Under the pieces are notes generated by a model. It made no database searches. It saw only the letters and a program-made list of their open reading frames with translations, and was not told the origin of the DNA. Made by a program: the position numbers and the translations under genes. Shown here in pieces: positions 15,915-24,711 of a stretch of 35,966 nucleotides of DNA (position 1 is its first letter; every line of letters starts with the position of its first letter). This DNA is from Planctomycetales bacterium (GTDB taxonomy: Bacteria; Planctomycetota; Planctomycetia; Pirellulales; Pirellulaceae): the NCBI GenBank assembly GCA_020426595.1, contig JAGQPS010000016.1:1-35966 (forward strand), written 5' to 3'.

Positions 15915-17243
15915 TTAGAGGTCCCAGCCGCGACGGTACTCCTTGTGCACCCACTGTTGGGCGGCTTCGGAGTTGGTGACCTTCAGATTCGCGGCGTCCC
16001 ACTCGATCGCCACGCCACTTCGGTAGGCGACGGTTCCCAAAAGGACCGCCTCGGTTAGCGCGCCGGAGTAATCAAAGTTGCAGGTCGTTTCTCCCCCGGT
16101 GCGGATCGCCTCGAGCCACTCCTGATGGTGTCCGATCGAGGACGGGATCGTCGGCTCGGGGCGTTGGTAGTCGGTGAAGCGATCCTCGGGCAGCAGGACG
16201 TGTCGCCCGTAATCCGAGATGAGCATCCCCTTTTCGCCGACAAACAATTGGCCGCCGCCCCAATCAAACGCGTTGCCGTTGCGATCCTTGAGCTCGGCGA
16301 GTAGGGCGGGGCGACGTCCGCTGTCGTACCAGTGGAGCTTAACCGCCGCGCGGTCTCCCCGAGCTGGATAGTGGTAGTCGACCTCACACCATGCGGGCGT
16401 CGAGACGGGATCGACCTCGGGCCCGCGAGCCTCGATCGTGGTTGGGTCTCGCAGGTCGAGCGCCCAATGAGCCAGGTCCATGTAATGGCAACCAAAGTCG
16501 CCCAGGGTTCCGTTCCCGTAATCCCAGAATCGTCGCCAATTGAACGGATGGCACCCCGCGCTGTAGGGCCGCTCGGTCGCTGGTCCGAGCCACAAATCCC
16601 AATTGACGTTGGGAGGGCAGGGGACGTCCGTCGTGTACGAGCCTCCGGTGTAGACCGCGCCGGCCCACACGTGAACTTCGGATACTTGACCGATCGCTCC
16701 CGCCCGCACCAACTCGACGACACGACGATAGTTGTCCCCCGCGTGAATCTGAGTCCCCATCTGAGTCACGAGGGACTTTTCCTTGGCGAGCGTCGCGAGA
16801 ACTCGAGCCTCCTTGACCGTGTGGGTCAACGGTTTTTCGCAGTAGACATGTTTACCGAGTCGCAGCGCTCGCGCGGCGGCCGGCGCGTGCGAGTGGTCGG
16901 GGGTCCCGACCAATACGGCGTCGATCCGATCCGCTTCCTTCTCCAGCATGTCGCGCCAATCGGCGTACCGCCTGGTGTCGCCGAGGTTCTCGACTCCCTT
17001 GGCTAACAAGTCCGAGTCGATATCGGCCGCGGCGACGATCTCTTCCGAGGCACAGCCGCGAACATTCTCGCCCGCCCGTCCGGTGACTCCGACCGCGGCT
17101 AGGCGGAGGCGTTCATTCGGTGAGCGGCTCGCGGCGACGGCACTGGCGCTCAGATGAAACGCGCCGAGGCTCATGCCGGCCAAGGCCGACGTTTTAAGGA
17201 AGCCGCGGCGTGAGGGGGAAGCGTGGTGGGAAGAGCTGGGCAT
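15915..17243 (-). CDS. Tat-exported Gfo/Idh/MocA family oxidoreductase
   Basis: Encodes 442 residues. The N-terminus is a twin-arginine signal (SRRGFLK at 11-17, then a moderately hydrophobic stretch to ASAVAASRS), so the enzyme is folded with its cofactor and exported to the periplasm. The NAD(P) domain follows (LRLAAVGVTGRAGENVRG), with IDAVLVGTPDHSHAPAA and the family EKP motif in HVYCEKPLTHTVKEA. The C-terminal half has the substrate-domain features WRRFWDYGNGTLGDFGCHYM and GHHQEWLEAI. The ATG at 17243 follows a GAGGA; an upstream frame is discarded because it would bury the Tat signal. Such enzymes are very abundant in planctomycetes and act on sugars or glycosides, but the substrate is not predictable. 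Divergent from mgtE. Confidence 0.93.
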   Translation of the reverse strand: MPSSSHHASPSRRGFLKTSALAGMSLGAFHLSASAVAASRSPNERLRLAAVGVTGRAGENVRGCASEEIVAAADIDSDLLAKGVENLGDTRRYADWRDMLEKEADRIDAVLVGTPDHSHAPAAARALRLGKHVYCEKPLTHTVKEARVLATLAKEKSLVTQMGTQIHAGDNYRRVVELVRAGAIGQVSEVHVWAGAVYTGGSYTTDVPCPPNVNWDLWLGPATERPYSAGCHPFNWRRFWDYGNGTLGDFGCHYMDLAHWALDLRDPTTIEARGPEVDPVSTPAWCEVDYHYPARGDRAAVKLHWYDSGRRPALLAELKDRNGNAFDWGGGQLFVGEKGMLISDYGRHVLLPEDRFTDYQRPEPTIPSSIGHHQEWLEAIRTGGETTCNFDYSGALTEAVLLGTVAYRSGVAIEWDAANLKVTNSEAAQQWVHKEYRRGWDL

Positions 17244-17500
17244 CGGTGGGTCCTCGGAAGGTTGGTAGGCTCGGCAGTGAACAGCGGCACCGTCCGTGGC
17301 CATCGATTATCGGTGATCGCATGGGCGCTTAGCCACCCTGCCAAGCGACAAATCCATGGAGCGGCAACGAATCCGCTCGCCCCCAATTCGCGGCGGATTC
17401 GGTGCGATTTTTGGAGTTGTGCTCCCCTTCCTGAAAACGCTCCCATGACTCAAGCTGCAAGGAGGCAAGCCGTGTTTCTCAATCGCAGTGGACTGGTCTT

Positions 17501-18874
17501 ATGGAAGTGGACGTCGCCGACTCTCACAAGGAACTGGCCCGTCGCCTCGAGAGTGGCGAACTCACCTCGGCTCTCGAATGGCTCCACGCGATACCGCGAC
17601 ATGATTGGTCGTTGGTTCTTTCTCGCTTGAGTCCAGACGAGCGGGGCGAGCTACTGACGGCGGTCGATCCGGAACTCGGCGCCGAATTGCTCGAGGAATT
17701 GCCCGACGTCCATCAGATCTCCGTGATCGAGGACCTAGCCGCGCCCACGGCGGCCGCGATTCTCGATCAGTTGCCTAGCGACCTGCAGGGCGATTTGATC
17801 GGTGAACTCGACGACGACGACGCGCAGCGCATTCTCGGTCACATGACTCCCGAGGATGCGTCGACCGCTCTCACGCTCAGTCGCTACGAGGACGACGAAG
17901 CGGGCGGTTTGATGATCACCGAGATGCTCCGGTACGCCGAGCGGCAAACGGTGGCATCGGTCATCGACGACCTTCGCGTGCATGCGGAAGAGTACCGGGA
18001 CTTCGAGATCCAATACAGCTACGTCGTTGATCAGAAGGGAGCCCTGGTCGGAGTCTTGCGGATGCGGGACCTGCTCCTCGCGCCCCATGGCACGACCCTG
18101 GATCGACTGATGATTCGCGACCCGCTTTTCGTGCGGGCGGAGACCTCGATCGAGGAACTCGGAGAGATCTTCGACGAACACTCCTACCTTGGAGTCCCGG
18201 TGGTCGATGCCCAACAGCGCCCCCTGGGGGTCGTTCTTCGACGAGCGGTGGACGACGCTTGGGCCGAGCAGCAAGATGCGGCGTTGCTCAAGCTGCAAGG
18301 TATCGTCGGTGGCGAGGAGCTACGGTCGATGCCGTTGATGACTCGTTCATCGCGCCGACTCGCTTGGCTCAGCATCAACATCGTGCTCAATCTTCTGGCG
18401 GCCAGCATCATCGCGATGTTCCAAGAAACGCTATCGACCGTGATCGCGCTCGCGGTGTTTCTGCCGATCATCTCGGACATGAGCGGCTGTTCAGGGAACC
18501 AAGCGGTGGCGGTGTCGATGCGCGAGCTCTCTCTCGGGCTCGTGCGGCCCACCGAACTCCTGCGAGTCTGGCTCAAGGAGATCTCCGTCGGATTGCTCAA
18601 CGGGATCGCGTTGGGCGCGATGATTGGAGCCGTCGCGTGGGCATGGCAAGGGATGCCGATGCTCGGTGTCGTCGTGGCGATCGCCCTGGCGCTCAACACG
18701 CTGGTCGCGGTTTCCATCGGCGGCTTGGTTCCGTTGCTCCTGCGCCGCTGGAACCTCGATCCCGCCGTTGCGTCGGGACCGATCCTGACGACGATCACCG
18801 ACATGTGCGGCTTCTTTTGGGTGCTTGGACTGGCGACGCTCTTCTTGGACTACCTGAAGCCGGCCACCGGCTGA
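17501..18874 (+). CDS. mgtE: MgtE-type magnesium transporter
   Basis: Encodes 457 residues, usual for MgtE. Order: an N-terminal superhelical domain of repeats (residues about 5-130, with LLEELPDVHQISVIEDL and LIGELDDDDAQRILGHM), two CBS domains (about 135-255), a connecting helix, and five membrane helices (about 280-455). The N and CBS parts sense cytoplasmic Mg2+ and close the pore. The pore segment reads FLPIISDMSGCSGNQAVAVS, the variant seen in one MgtE subfamily in place of the GGNxGxQ form. The last helix keeps the acidic pore residue in LTTITDMCGFF. No Mg2+-sensing riboswitch was recognised in the 257-base divergent region upstream. The gene ends only 19 bases from the convergent galE stop. 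Confidence 0.95.
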   Translation: MEVDVADSHKELARRLESGELTSALEWLHAIPRHDWSLVLSRLSPDERGELLTAVDPELGAELLEELPDVHQISVIEDLAAPTAAAILDQLPSDLQGDLIGELDDDDAQRILGHMTPEDASTALTLSRYEDDEAGGLMITEMLRYAERQTVASVIDDLRVHAEEYRDFEIQYSYVVDQKGALVGVLRMRDLLLAPHGTTLDRLMIRDPLFVRAETSIEELGEIFDEHSYLGVPVVDAQQRPLGVVLRRAVDDAWAEQQDAALLKLQGIVGGEELRSMPLMTRSSRRLAWLSINIVLNLLAASIIAMFQETLSTVIALAVFLPIISDMSGCSGNQAVAVSMRELSLGLVRPTELLRVWLKEISVGLLNGIALGAMIGAVAWAWQGMPMLGVVVAIALALNTLVAVSIGGLVPLLLRRWNLDPAVASGPILTTITDMCGFFWVLGLATLFLDYLKPATG

Positions 18875-18893
18875 ACGATCCGCCCGTTGTTGG

Positions 18894-19883
18894 TTAACCT
18901 CGGTCGGCGTAGCCACGAGGATGAGCCTGATGCCAGCGCCACGCGGTGGCGACGATCGCCTCGAGTTCGGTGTACCGAGCCTTCCATTGCAGCGTCTCCC
19001 ACGCGGCGGACGCGTCGGCGACGAGTTCCGCCGGATCACCCGGCCGCCGCGGGGCGACCTCGACCGGGATCGGGTGCCCCGTCACCTTGCGGCAGGTCTC
19101 GATTACCTCCAAGACGCTTTGGCCCACGCCGGTCCCCAGGTTCAGCTTGATGCCAGTCCCGGGCTCGAGTCGCTCCAGCGCGGCAAGGTGAGCGGAGGCG
19201 AGATCGTTGACGTGGATGTAGTCGCGAATGCAGGTCCCGTCGGCGGTCGGGTAGTCGTCTCCAAATATCGAAACGTGGGACCGTTGTCCCAATGCGACTT
19301 GCAATACGATCGGAATCAGATGGGATTCGGGAGAGTGATCCTCGCCAATCGTGCCATCCTCGGCGGCGCCCGACGCGTTGAAGTAACGCAGTGCCGCGTA
19401 GGCGAGATCGTACGCGTGCGCGTAATCGGCCAACATGTGTTCGATCACCAGCTTGCTGAAGCCGTAGGGATTGACCGGCTCCTGCCGCTCGGATTCGCGG
19501 ATCGGAACTTGCTCCGGCTGGCCGTAGGTCGCGCAGGTACTCGAGAAGACAATCCGTCCGACTCCCGCCCGCCTCATCGCTTCGAGCAACGAGAACGTCG
19601 CCACGACATTGTTCTCGTAATACTTGGCCGGGTTTTGCACGCTCTCGCCGACCAGGGCCGAGGCGGCGAAGTGAATGACCGAATCGATCGCGTGTCGTTG
19701 CATCACTTCGACCAGGAGCGTGCGATCATGCAGGTCTCCCTCGACGAACTCGCCGTGCGTCACGGCGGCGCGATGCCCTTCGCTCAAGTTGTCGAAGGTG
19801 ACAACGGTATGTCCCTGGCCGCCCAGTAGCTTGACCATGTGCGAGCCGATGTAACCCGCACCACCCACCACAAGAACATTCAT
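18894..19883 (-). CDS. galE: UDP-glucose 4-epimerase
   Basis: Interconverts UDP-glucose and UDP-galactose, supplying galactose for surface glycans. The 329-residue extended SDR has G7-GAG10-YIG13 at the start, the SSTCATYG segment (Thr116 aligning with the catalytic Ser124 of E. coli), and Y140-GFS-K144. Further family landmarks are ALRYFNASGA, DGTCIRDYIHVNDLA and LNLGTGVGQSVLEVI. The ATG at 19883 begins exactly at the Rossmann strand; six extra upstream codons are ignored. It follows the 643-residue glycosyltransferase by 158 bases on the same strand, consistent with a shared polysaccharide role. A related 4-epimerase specificity (for example UDP-GlcNAc) cannot be excluded from sequence alone. 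Confidence 0.95.
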   Translation of the reverse strand: MNVLVVGGAGYIGSHMVKLLGGQGHTVVTFDNLSEGHRAAVTHGEFVEGDLHDRTLLVEVMQRHAIDSVIHFAASALVGESVQNPAKYYENNVVATFSLLEAMRRAGVGRIVFSSTCATYGQPEQVPIRESERQEPVNPYGFSKLVIEHMLADYAHAYDLAYAALRYFNASGAAEDGTIGEDHSPESHLIPIVLQVALGQRSHVSIFGDDYPTADGTCIRDYIHVNDLASAHLAALERLEPGTGIKLNLGTGVGQSVLEVIETCRKVTGHPIPVEVAPRRPGDPAELVADASAAWETLQWKARYTELEAIVATAWRWHQAHPRGYADRG

Positions 19884-20041
19884 CGTCGGATTAACTCCCA
19901 AGGTGTATCGCGAGGAGACGGATCGGTCACGAGCGGTCGCCGAAGGGGTTTGCCGTCGCTCACTGGGCCAACAGCCGTCCCCGTGTGCCTCCCCACTCGA
20001 TCCGAACCGTGGCCGAATCAGGGGCTCCCCGAGCCCTAACT

Positions 20042-21973
20042 CTAGGCGGCGATTCGCTGTCGCGCCTCGGGGATTCGCGTGACTTGCCGCACCGTTTGAT
20101 CCGGATCATGGTCTCGGTGCCATTGAGGCGCGTAGCGCACGGCATTTTCACGGTAATGGGCTCGATGTCGCACGATCTGCTCGATCGCGGCGGGCACGGC
20201 CGCCAAGTCCGGCACGACCCACCCCACGGCCCCCCAGGGGCGAGCCCCCCCTTGGGTCTCGGGGCCAACTCGCCAAACGGTTGGCGACTCGATCAAGGAA
20301 ACCGGATTGCTCGTATGTGCCCAAGTGAAACTCAGGTCGAGTGAATCACCGTCACGAAGCTTCGCGACGTGGCTTGCGGGGAGACAGGCCCAGAACTGGC
20401 CGTCGCGGACGCCAAACGTGCCCAGCGCAAGGGACGTCGAGGGGCCAGCCGATTCGGTCGGCCGACCCGCCCAATGGATCGACACATGGCGCGGTTGGAG
20501 CGCATCGAAGGGGGCGACTCGCCCTGAAAAGATCAACAGTGAGTCGTCGGTGGGAACGTCGATCGCGAACTCAGAGTGATTCGTTCGCGACGCGTCTCCT
20601 CGAGGATGTGTTGGGCAAGGCACACCGCTCTCCTGACAAAGCCGCCGCCAGTAGGCGCGATTCGGTGTCTCGACTTGATCGGCGAGCCAACATCCGGCCG
20701 GCACGATCGTGGGAACTCCGGCCGCCATGAATTCGCCGAGCACTCCAGCACGTCGTGAGTAATACGTGCGCGAATCATAGAGCAACAACCCGATACCCGC
20801 GTCACGAATGAGACCGACGTAGTCCTGTTCGGAGAGGGGATGATCGGCGTAGCGCACCCAATCTTGCTTGGGGCCCGAATGAGCTTCGGACACGCACAGC
20901 TGGGGCTGGCGCCACCAAGGTCGTCGCCGCCGCTGGGCCACGAGGACTCCCGCCCCCGGTTCGAGGACCGTGGGACCAATGGCCGAGCAGATCGGATCGA
21001 GACGTCGTTGCCCCTTCTCGCCGCGGACTCCACCGGCCAAGGTGATCCTGCACGGCTGGGACAAATCGTGAACGTCGGTCGGTTGGAACGCCGGATTGAT
21101 CGGATAGGTCAGCGGCTCGACTTGGCCGACTCCAAGCGTGTTGTACTGCGCGGCCAGTGGCTCGCTCGTCGCGAACAACTGAATCTCATGACCGCGACTC
21201 AATTGAGCGGCCGCCTCGAACGACCTCCGCGCTCGCTGGGCTCGAGCCGTCGCGAATTGGGCCTCGTACTCGTGGGGGCGACCGAGGTAGAGATCGAAAT
21301 GGAACTGCAGACTCCAGCGGGCGACGCGAGGCAATCGACCTTCATACAGCCCGATGGCGATCGCCAGGAAATCGAGCTCCGAGAGAGTCGTATGGAATAC
21401 GGATAGATCGCGCCACAGTCGATCATCGTCGAGGAACGCGCGACTCGATTCTCCCGAATCATCGACCTCGTACCATTCGCGGAGATGCCCGGCATGGGAG
21501 GCCATGAGCGATTCAAGATCGTGCGACGTTTCCAGGATGACTTGTTGCTGGCAGGGGTCGAGATGACCGAGCGCCTCGCGACTCGGCGCCGAAAGTTGCC
21601 CCATCCATTCCTGGAGATTCCCCGTATGACTCGGCGGCAGTAGTGCCTTGCGCAGGCGAGCCAGATAGCCGGCGGGTGAACGACGCGGCTCTCCCACCAA
21701 GGCTCGCACCCCAATGAGGTCCGAGCAGGCATGGTAGGTCGTGTTTCGAAAATGGGGAAACACGGCGGGAACATGAGTTGTGTTGGCTTGGTGCGGTACG
21801 TCGGCGACCGATATGTCCGCGACCAACGCGTCGGTCGCCGAGAATTTTCGATGAGCGGCGACATCCGCGCGGACTCCGAGCCGGGCACAAGCCGTGATGA
21901 CTTGCCGTGTGTAGTCGAAGTGGTGTCCGCCCGGGCCTTTGAGCGATGGATCCAAGACCAGCAATCGGGTCAA
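20042..21973 (-). CDS. Large GT4-type glycosyltransferase with interrupted C-terminal domain
   Basis: Encodes 643 residues from a TTG at 21973, chosen because GGAG lies six bases upstream and because the first strand (RLLVLDPSLKGPGGHHFDYT) starts right there; the open frame continues to 22204 without meaning. The GGHHFDY loop replaces the GGAE loop of ordinary GT4 enzymes. The middle has IQLFATSEPLAAQYNTLGVG, and the C-terminal Rossmann domain has DYVGLIRDAGIGLLLYDSRT and LGEFMAAGVPTIVPAGCWLA. The fold is then interrupted by about 110 residues of beta-rich sequence (about 465-575) before resuming with GAVGWVVPDLAAVPAAIEQI. It ends Arg-Ile-Ala-Ala. Donor and acceptor unknown. It is divergent from the GT-A-like gene at 22396 and upstream of galE. 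Confidence 0.85.
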   Translation of the reverse strand: MTRLLVLDPSLKGPGGHHFDYTRQVITACARLGVRADVAAHRKFSATDALVADISVADVPHQANTTHVPAVFPHFRNTTYHACSDLIGVRALVGEPRRSPAGYLARLRKALLPPSHTGNLQEWMGQLSAPSREALGHLDPCQQQVILETSHDLESLMASHAGHLREWYEVDDSGESSRAFLDDDRLWRDLSVFHTTLSELDFLAIAIGLYEGRLPRVARWSLQFHFDLYLGRPHEYEAQFATARAQRARRSFEAAAQLSRGHEIQLFATSEPLAAQYNTLGVGQVEPLTYPINPAFQPTDVHDLSQPCRITLAGGVRGEKGQRRLDPICSAIGPTVLEPGAGVLVAQRRRRPWWRQPQLCVSEAHSGPKQDWVRYADHPLSEQDYVGLIRDAGIGLLLYDSRTYYSRRAGVLGEFMAAGVPTIVPAGCWLADQVETPNRAYWRRLCQESGVPCPTHPRGDASRTNHSEFAIDVPTDDSLLIFSGRVAPFDALQPRHVSIHWAGRPTESAGPSTSLALGTFGVRDGQFWACLPASHVAKLRDGDSLDLSFTWAHTSNPVSLIESPTVWRVGPETQGGARPWGAVGWVVPDLAAVPAAIEQIVRHRAHYRENAVRYAPQWHRDHDPDQTVRQVTRIPEARQRIAA

Positions 21974-22395
21974 GGGGCTCTCCGCACAGGTTGAAAAGCT
22001 GAAGGTAACGCGTCCAAGTGGGGTGCTCGCAACCCAACACTGGCCACGAAGCACTCGTCGCGATGACCGCCGAAACCGGTAACAGGGCGGGTAAATAGCA
22101 GGACGGCTCGACTGGGTCAACGCCTTCCCGCGGCGAGCCCGCGTTGACGGCGAGAGTGACTTGGATGTTGAGGTTGAGGGCCGCCAGATCACCGCGACTG
22201 ACATTGACTCACGCCGCGGGAATTCGGTACAAGCCGCTGGAGTAGGAGCGGAGTCTCCCTCGCGCTGGCTGGTGTTCCCGTTCCCGGGCCGCCGAGCCCG
22301 CTGGGAAGACGTTGATTCACGCGAGGCAGGATGCGTCGCGATCCCTCGTAATTCACGCCCGAAACGCGTGACGGCGATTCCACGGAAGGAACCTC
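21974..22395. other. Divergent intergenic region between two glycosyltransferase genes
   Basis: About 420 bases without a supported gene. It must drive transcription both ways. The open frame that continues the 643-residue protein upstream of its TTG start is arginine/serine-rich and shadow-like. No clear promoter pair or operator was seen. Confidence 0.45.
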
Positions 22396-23310
22396 ATGAA
22401 GCACATCGTCATCGTGCCCTATTTCAGTGAACCTGAGATCGACCGGTACCTCCGCATCGCCGACCGCTTGCGTCAATTTGGGTCTCAAGGTGTCGACTAC
22501 CAGTTCCTGCTCGCGGCAAGTCCCAAGATCGAACCGAACGATCGCCTCTACCAAGGCTTCAGCGACATCGCGCCGTGCCAGCATTTCCAATGCCCGACTC
22601 GCATTTTTGGCTACCCGCAAGGTCCGACGGCGATGTTCTGGGATTGCATGGACCATGTCGCCAACGAACACGATTTGCAGGGCGGCTTCAGCCTCTGGCT
22701 GGAATCCGACATGGTGCCGGTGAAACGAGATTGGTTGGCTCGGCTCGCCTCCGAATGGTCCGAGGCGAACTCGCCCCTGATCATGGGCTGCTACGTCCCG
22801 GATGTGCAAAAGAAGCGATTCTTCCGTCGAGCCCGGCTGTGGATCTCGGAGCATATCAACGGAGGCGCCTGCTACTCGAATGACTTCGCTCACGCGATGC
22901 CGCTCGATGCCCGCGAAGGCGTTTTCGATACGCAGGTCTACCAGTTCCTGAAGGAGACGGGTCGAGTCGTGAACACGCGACAGATCGCGTTCTCGACCAC
23001 CCAACGACTGCAGCGCGACGCCGCTCGCGCCGACCGCGTGCTGCTACACGGTTTCTTGCAAGACAAGGAAGCGTTCGTCACGGCCTGTCTGGCGACCGAT
23101 CCCGATGCCGCGGTCCCCGAGGAACAACCCGCTTGGAAGACCTCGCTAAGCGAAGCAGGTCAGAAGGCGCTGATCCGGTTTGTCATTCGAGGTCGTCGCG
23201 CGATGCTTGGCGCGTTGCTGATCGAGCAGGATCGACTCGAGCGACAAACGCCTTGGCGTTCGCCGCGTCCCCTCACCCCGCGCACCGCGCCGGCGCGGAA
23301 GGCCGCCTAG
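22396..23310 (+). CDS. GT-A-like glycosyltransferase-family protein
   Basis: Encodes 304 residues. The opening strand MKHIVIVPYFSEPEIDRYLR and the later FSLWLESDMVPVKRDWL (an ESD in the place of a DxD metal motif, residues about 110) suggest a nucleotide-diphospho-sugar (GT-A) fold; INGGACYSNDFA, DAREGVFDTQVYQF and the HGFLQDK segment fit the acceptor side. No family name can be given with certainty. The ribosome site GGAAGGAA precedes the ATG. The C-terminus is basic and ends Arg-Lys-Ala-Ala. It starts a plus-strand run with the GT4 gene at 23383 and the lipoprotein gene at 24712, so all three probably serve one glycan pathway. Confidence 0.8.
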   Translation: MKHIVIVPYFSEPEIDRYLRIADRLRQFGSQGVDYQFLLAASPKIEPNDRLYQGFSDIAPCQHFQCPTRIFGYPQGPTAMFWDCMDHVANEHDLQGGFSLWLESDMVPVKRDWLARLASEWSEANSPLIMGCYVPDVQKKRFFRRARLWISEHINGGACYSNDFAHAMPLDAREGVFDTQVYQFLKETGRVVNTRQIAFSTTQRLQRDAARADRVLLHGFLQDKEAFVTACLATDPDAAVPEEQPAWKTSLSEAGQKALIRFVIRGRRAMLGALLIEQDRLERQTPWRSPRPLTPRTAPARKAA

Positions 23311-23382
23311 CTGATGACCGTACGCAGCGGCAATGGTTCGCCACGGAAACTCACGTTGACGGCTCGACCGTAAGGAGCAGCG

Positions 23383-24711
23383 ATGGTTCGCGTGGGACAC
23401 CTCTCGACGTATTCGATCGGAGGAGCCGCGATCGCGGCTCGGCGACTCCATGATGGATTGCTGCGCGCCGGAGCGGAGAGTCGTTTCTGGCACGGCGAGG
23501 ATCCGGTCAACCACGTCGATGACCCGACGTTCGCTCCCTTGCCTCAAACCACGCCTTCGTCGAATGTGCTCATCAAGCCATTCCAACGCCACTGGGAAAG
23601 GCTGCGACGCCGGCGAGCAAGACGCAACTGGCGACAACATCTCGAGCATCGTCCCGCTGGCTTCGAGGTATTCTCGTCGCCGCAGCTGTTCAAGTCGGCC
23701 GTCCCTGATTGGTCGCGCGTCGATTGTGATGTCGTGCACTTGCACTGGGTCGCGTTCCTGATCGACTACCCAGGATTCTTCGCGTCGTTGCCACCGCGTA
23801 AGCCACTGGTATGGACGCTCCATGATCAGGCGCCGTTCACGGGTGGTTGTCATTACTCGTCGGGTTGCGAGCGGTTTCGTGGCCGATGCGGCGAGTGTCC
23901 CCAAGTCGCGATGAGCGGTCCCCAAGATGCGTCGCGACATGGATTCGACGTCAAACGCCGAGCCATGCGTGGTCGTTCGCCGCACGTTGTCACGCCCAGT
24001 CGTTGGCTAGGTCAACTCGCCCAACAAAGCAGCATCTGGCCGACGAACACCGAGTTTTCCGTCATCCCCTACGGACTCGATCTGGAAGTCCATCGTCCCG
24101 TGGATGGCCGAGCCGTACGGCGGGAATTTGGCATCGAGCCGCACGAGTTCACGTTCGTCTTCGGCGCGGAGGATATCGCGAATCGCCGCAAGGGGATGCC
24201 TCATCTCGGCAAGGCGCTTTGGAGCCTTCCGGCACAGGAAAATTGGCACGCGCTCGTCTTTGGCGATGGCGAACTCCCCGACCTCCCACCGTGGCTTCGC
24301 GTGCATCGACTTGGCTACGTGCGAGACGACGAACGCAAGGTGGCCTGTTTGTCCGCCGGCGATATCTTCGTCCTGCCGTCGCTCGAGGACAATCAACCTC
24401 AAACGGGACTTGAGGCCCTAGCGTGCGGAACGCCTGTCGTCGCTTTCGCGGCGGGAGGCATTCCGGAATACGTGCGGGAAGGCGAAACCGGTTGGCTGGC
24501 TCCGGTCGGAAACGTATCAGCCCTGGCCGGTGCGCTCCTTGGAGCCGCCGCGAACACCGAACACCGTCATCGCTTGAGTCAACAAGGTCGCCTCATGATG
24601 CAGCGCGAGTTCCCACTCGCGCTGCAAGCGAGCCGCATGCTCGACCTCTATGCGAGCTTGCTGGCGGGCACGACCTTGTCGGCCAGCACGACGCGGCGGA
24701 GGGCCGCCTAA
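23383..24711 (+). CDS. Family 4 glycosyltransferase (WcaC-like)
   Basis: Encodes 442 residues of GT-B fold. The N-terminal loop is STYSIGGAAIAARRLHDGL, the standard GG-A-A acceptor loop. The stretch KPLVWTLHDQAPFTGGCHYS, a cysteine cluster (C-H-Y-S-S-G-C...C-G-E-C) and VTPSRWLGQLA match the WcaC/colanic-acid type branch. The donor motif E-x7-E is in EDNQPQTGLEALACGTPVV, followed by AAGGIPEYVREGETGWLAP. It sits 72 bases after the GT-A-like gene and abuts the next gene without any spacer (TAA then ATG), indicating coupled translation. The product ends Arg-Arg-Ala-Ala. Sugar donor not predictable. Confidence 0.93.
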   Translation: MVRVGHLSTYSIGGAAIAARRLHDGLLRAGAESRFWHGEDPVNHVDDPTFAPLPQTTPSSNVLIKPFQRHWERLRRRRARRNWRQHLEHRPAGFEVFSSPQLFKSAVPDWSRVDCDVVHLHWVAFLIDYPGFFASLPPRKPLVWTLHDQAPFTGGCHYSSGCERFRGRCGECPQVAMSGPQDASRHGFDVKRRAMRGRSPHVVTPSRWLGQLAQQSSIWPTNTEFSVIPYGLDLEVHRPVDGRAVRREFGIEPHEFTFVFGAEDIANRRKGMPHLGKALWSLPAQENWHALVFGDGELPDLPPWLRVHRLGYVRDDERKVACLSAGDIFVLPSLEDNQPQTGLEALACGTPVVAFAAGGIPEYVREGETGWLAPVGNVSALAGALLGAAANTEHRHRLSQQGRLMMQREFPLALQASRMLDLYASLLAGTTLSASTTRRRAA

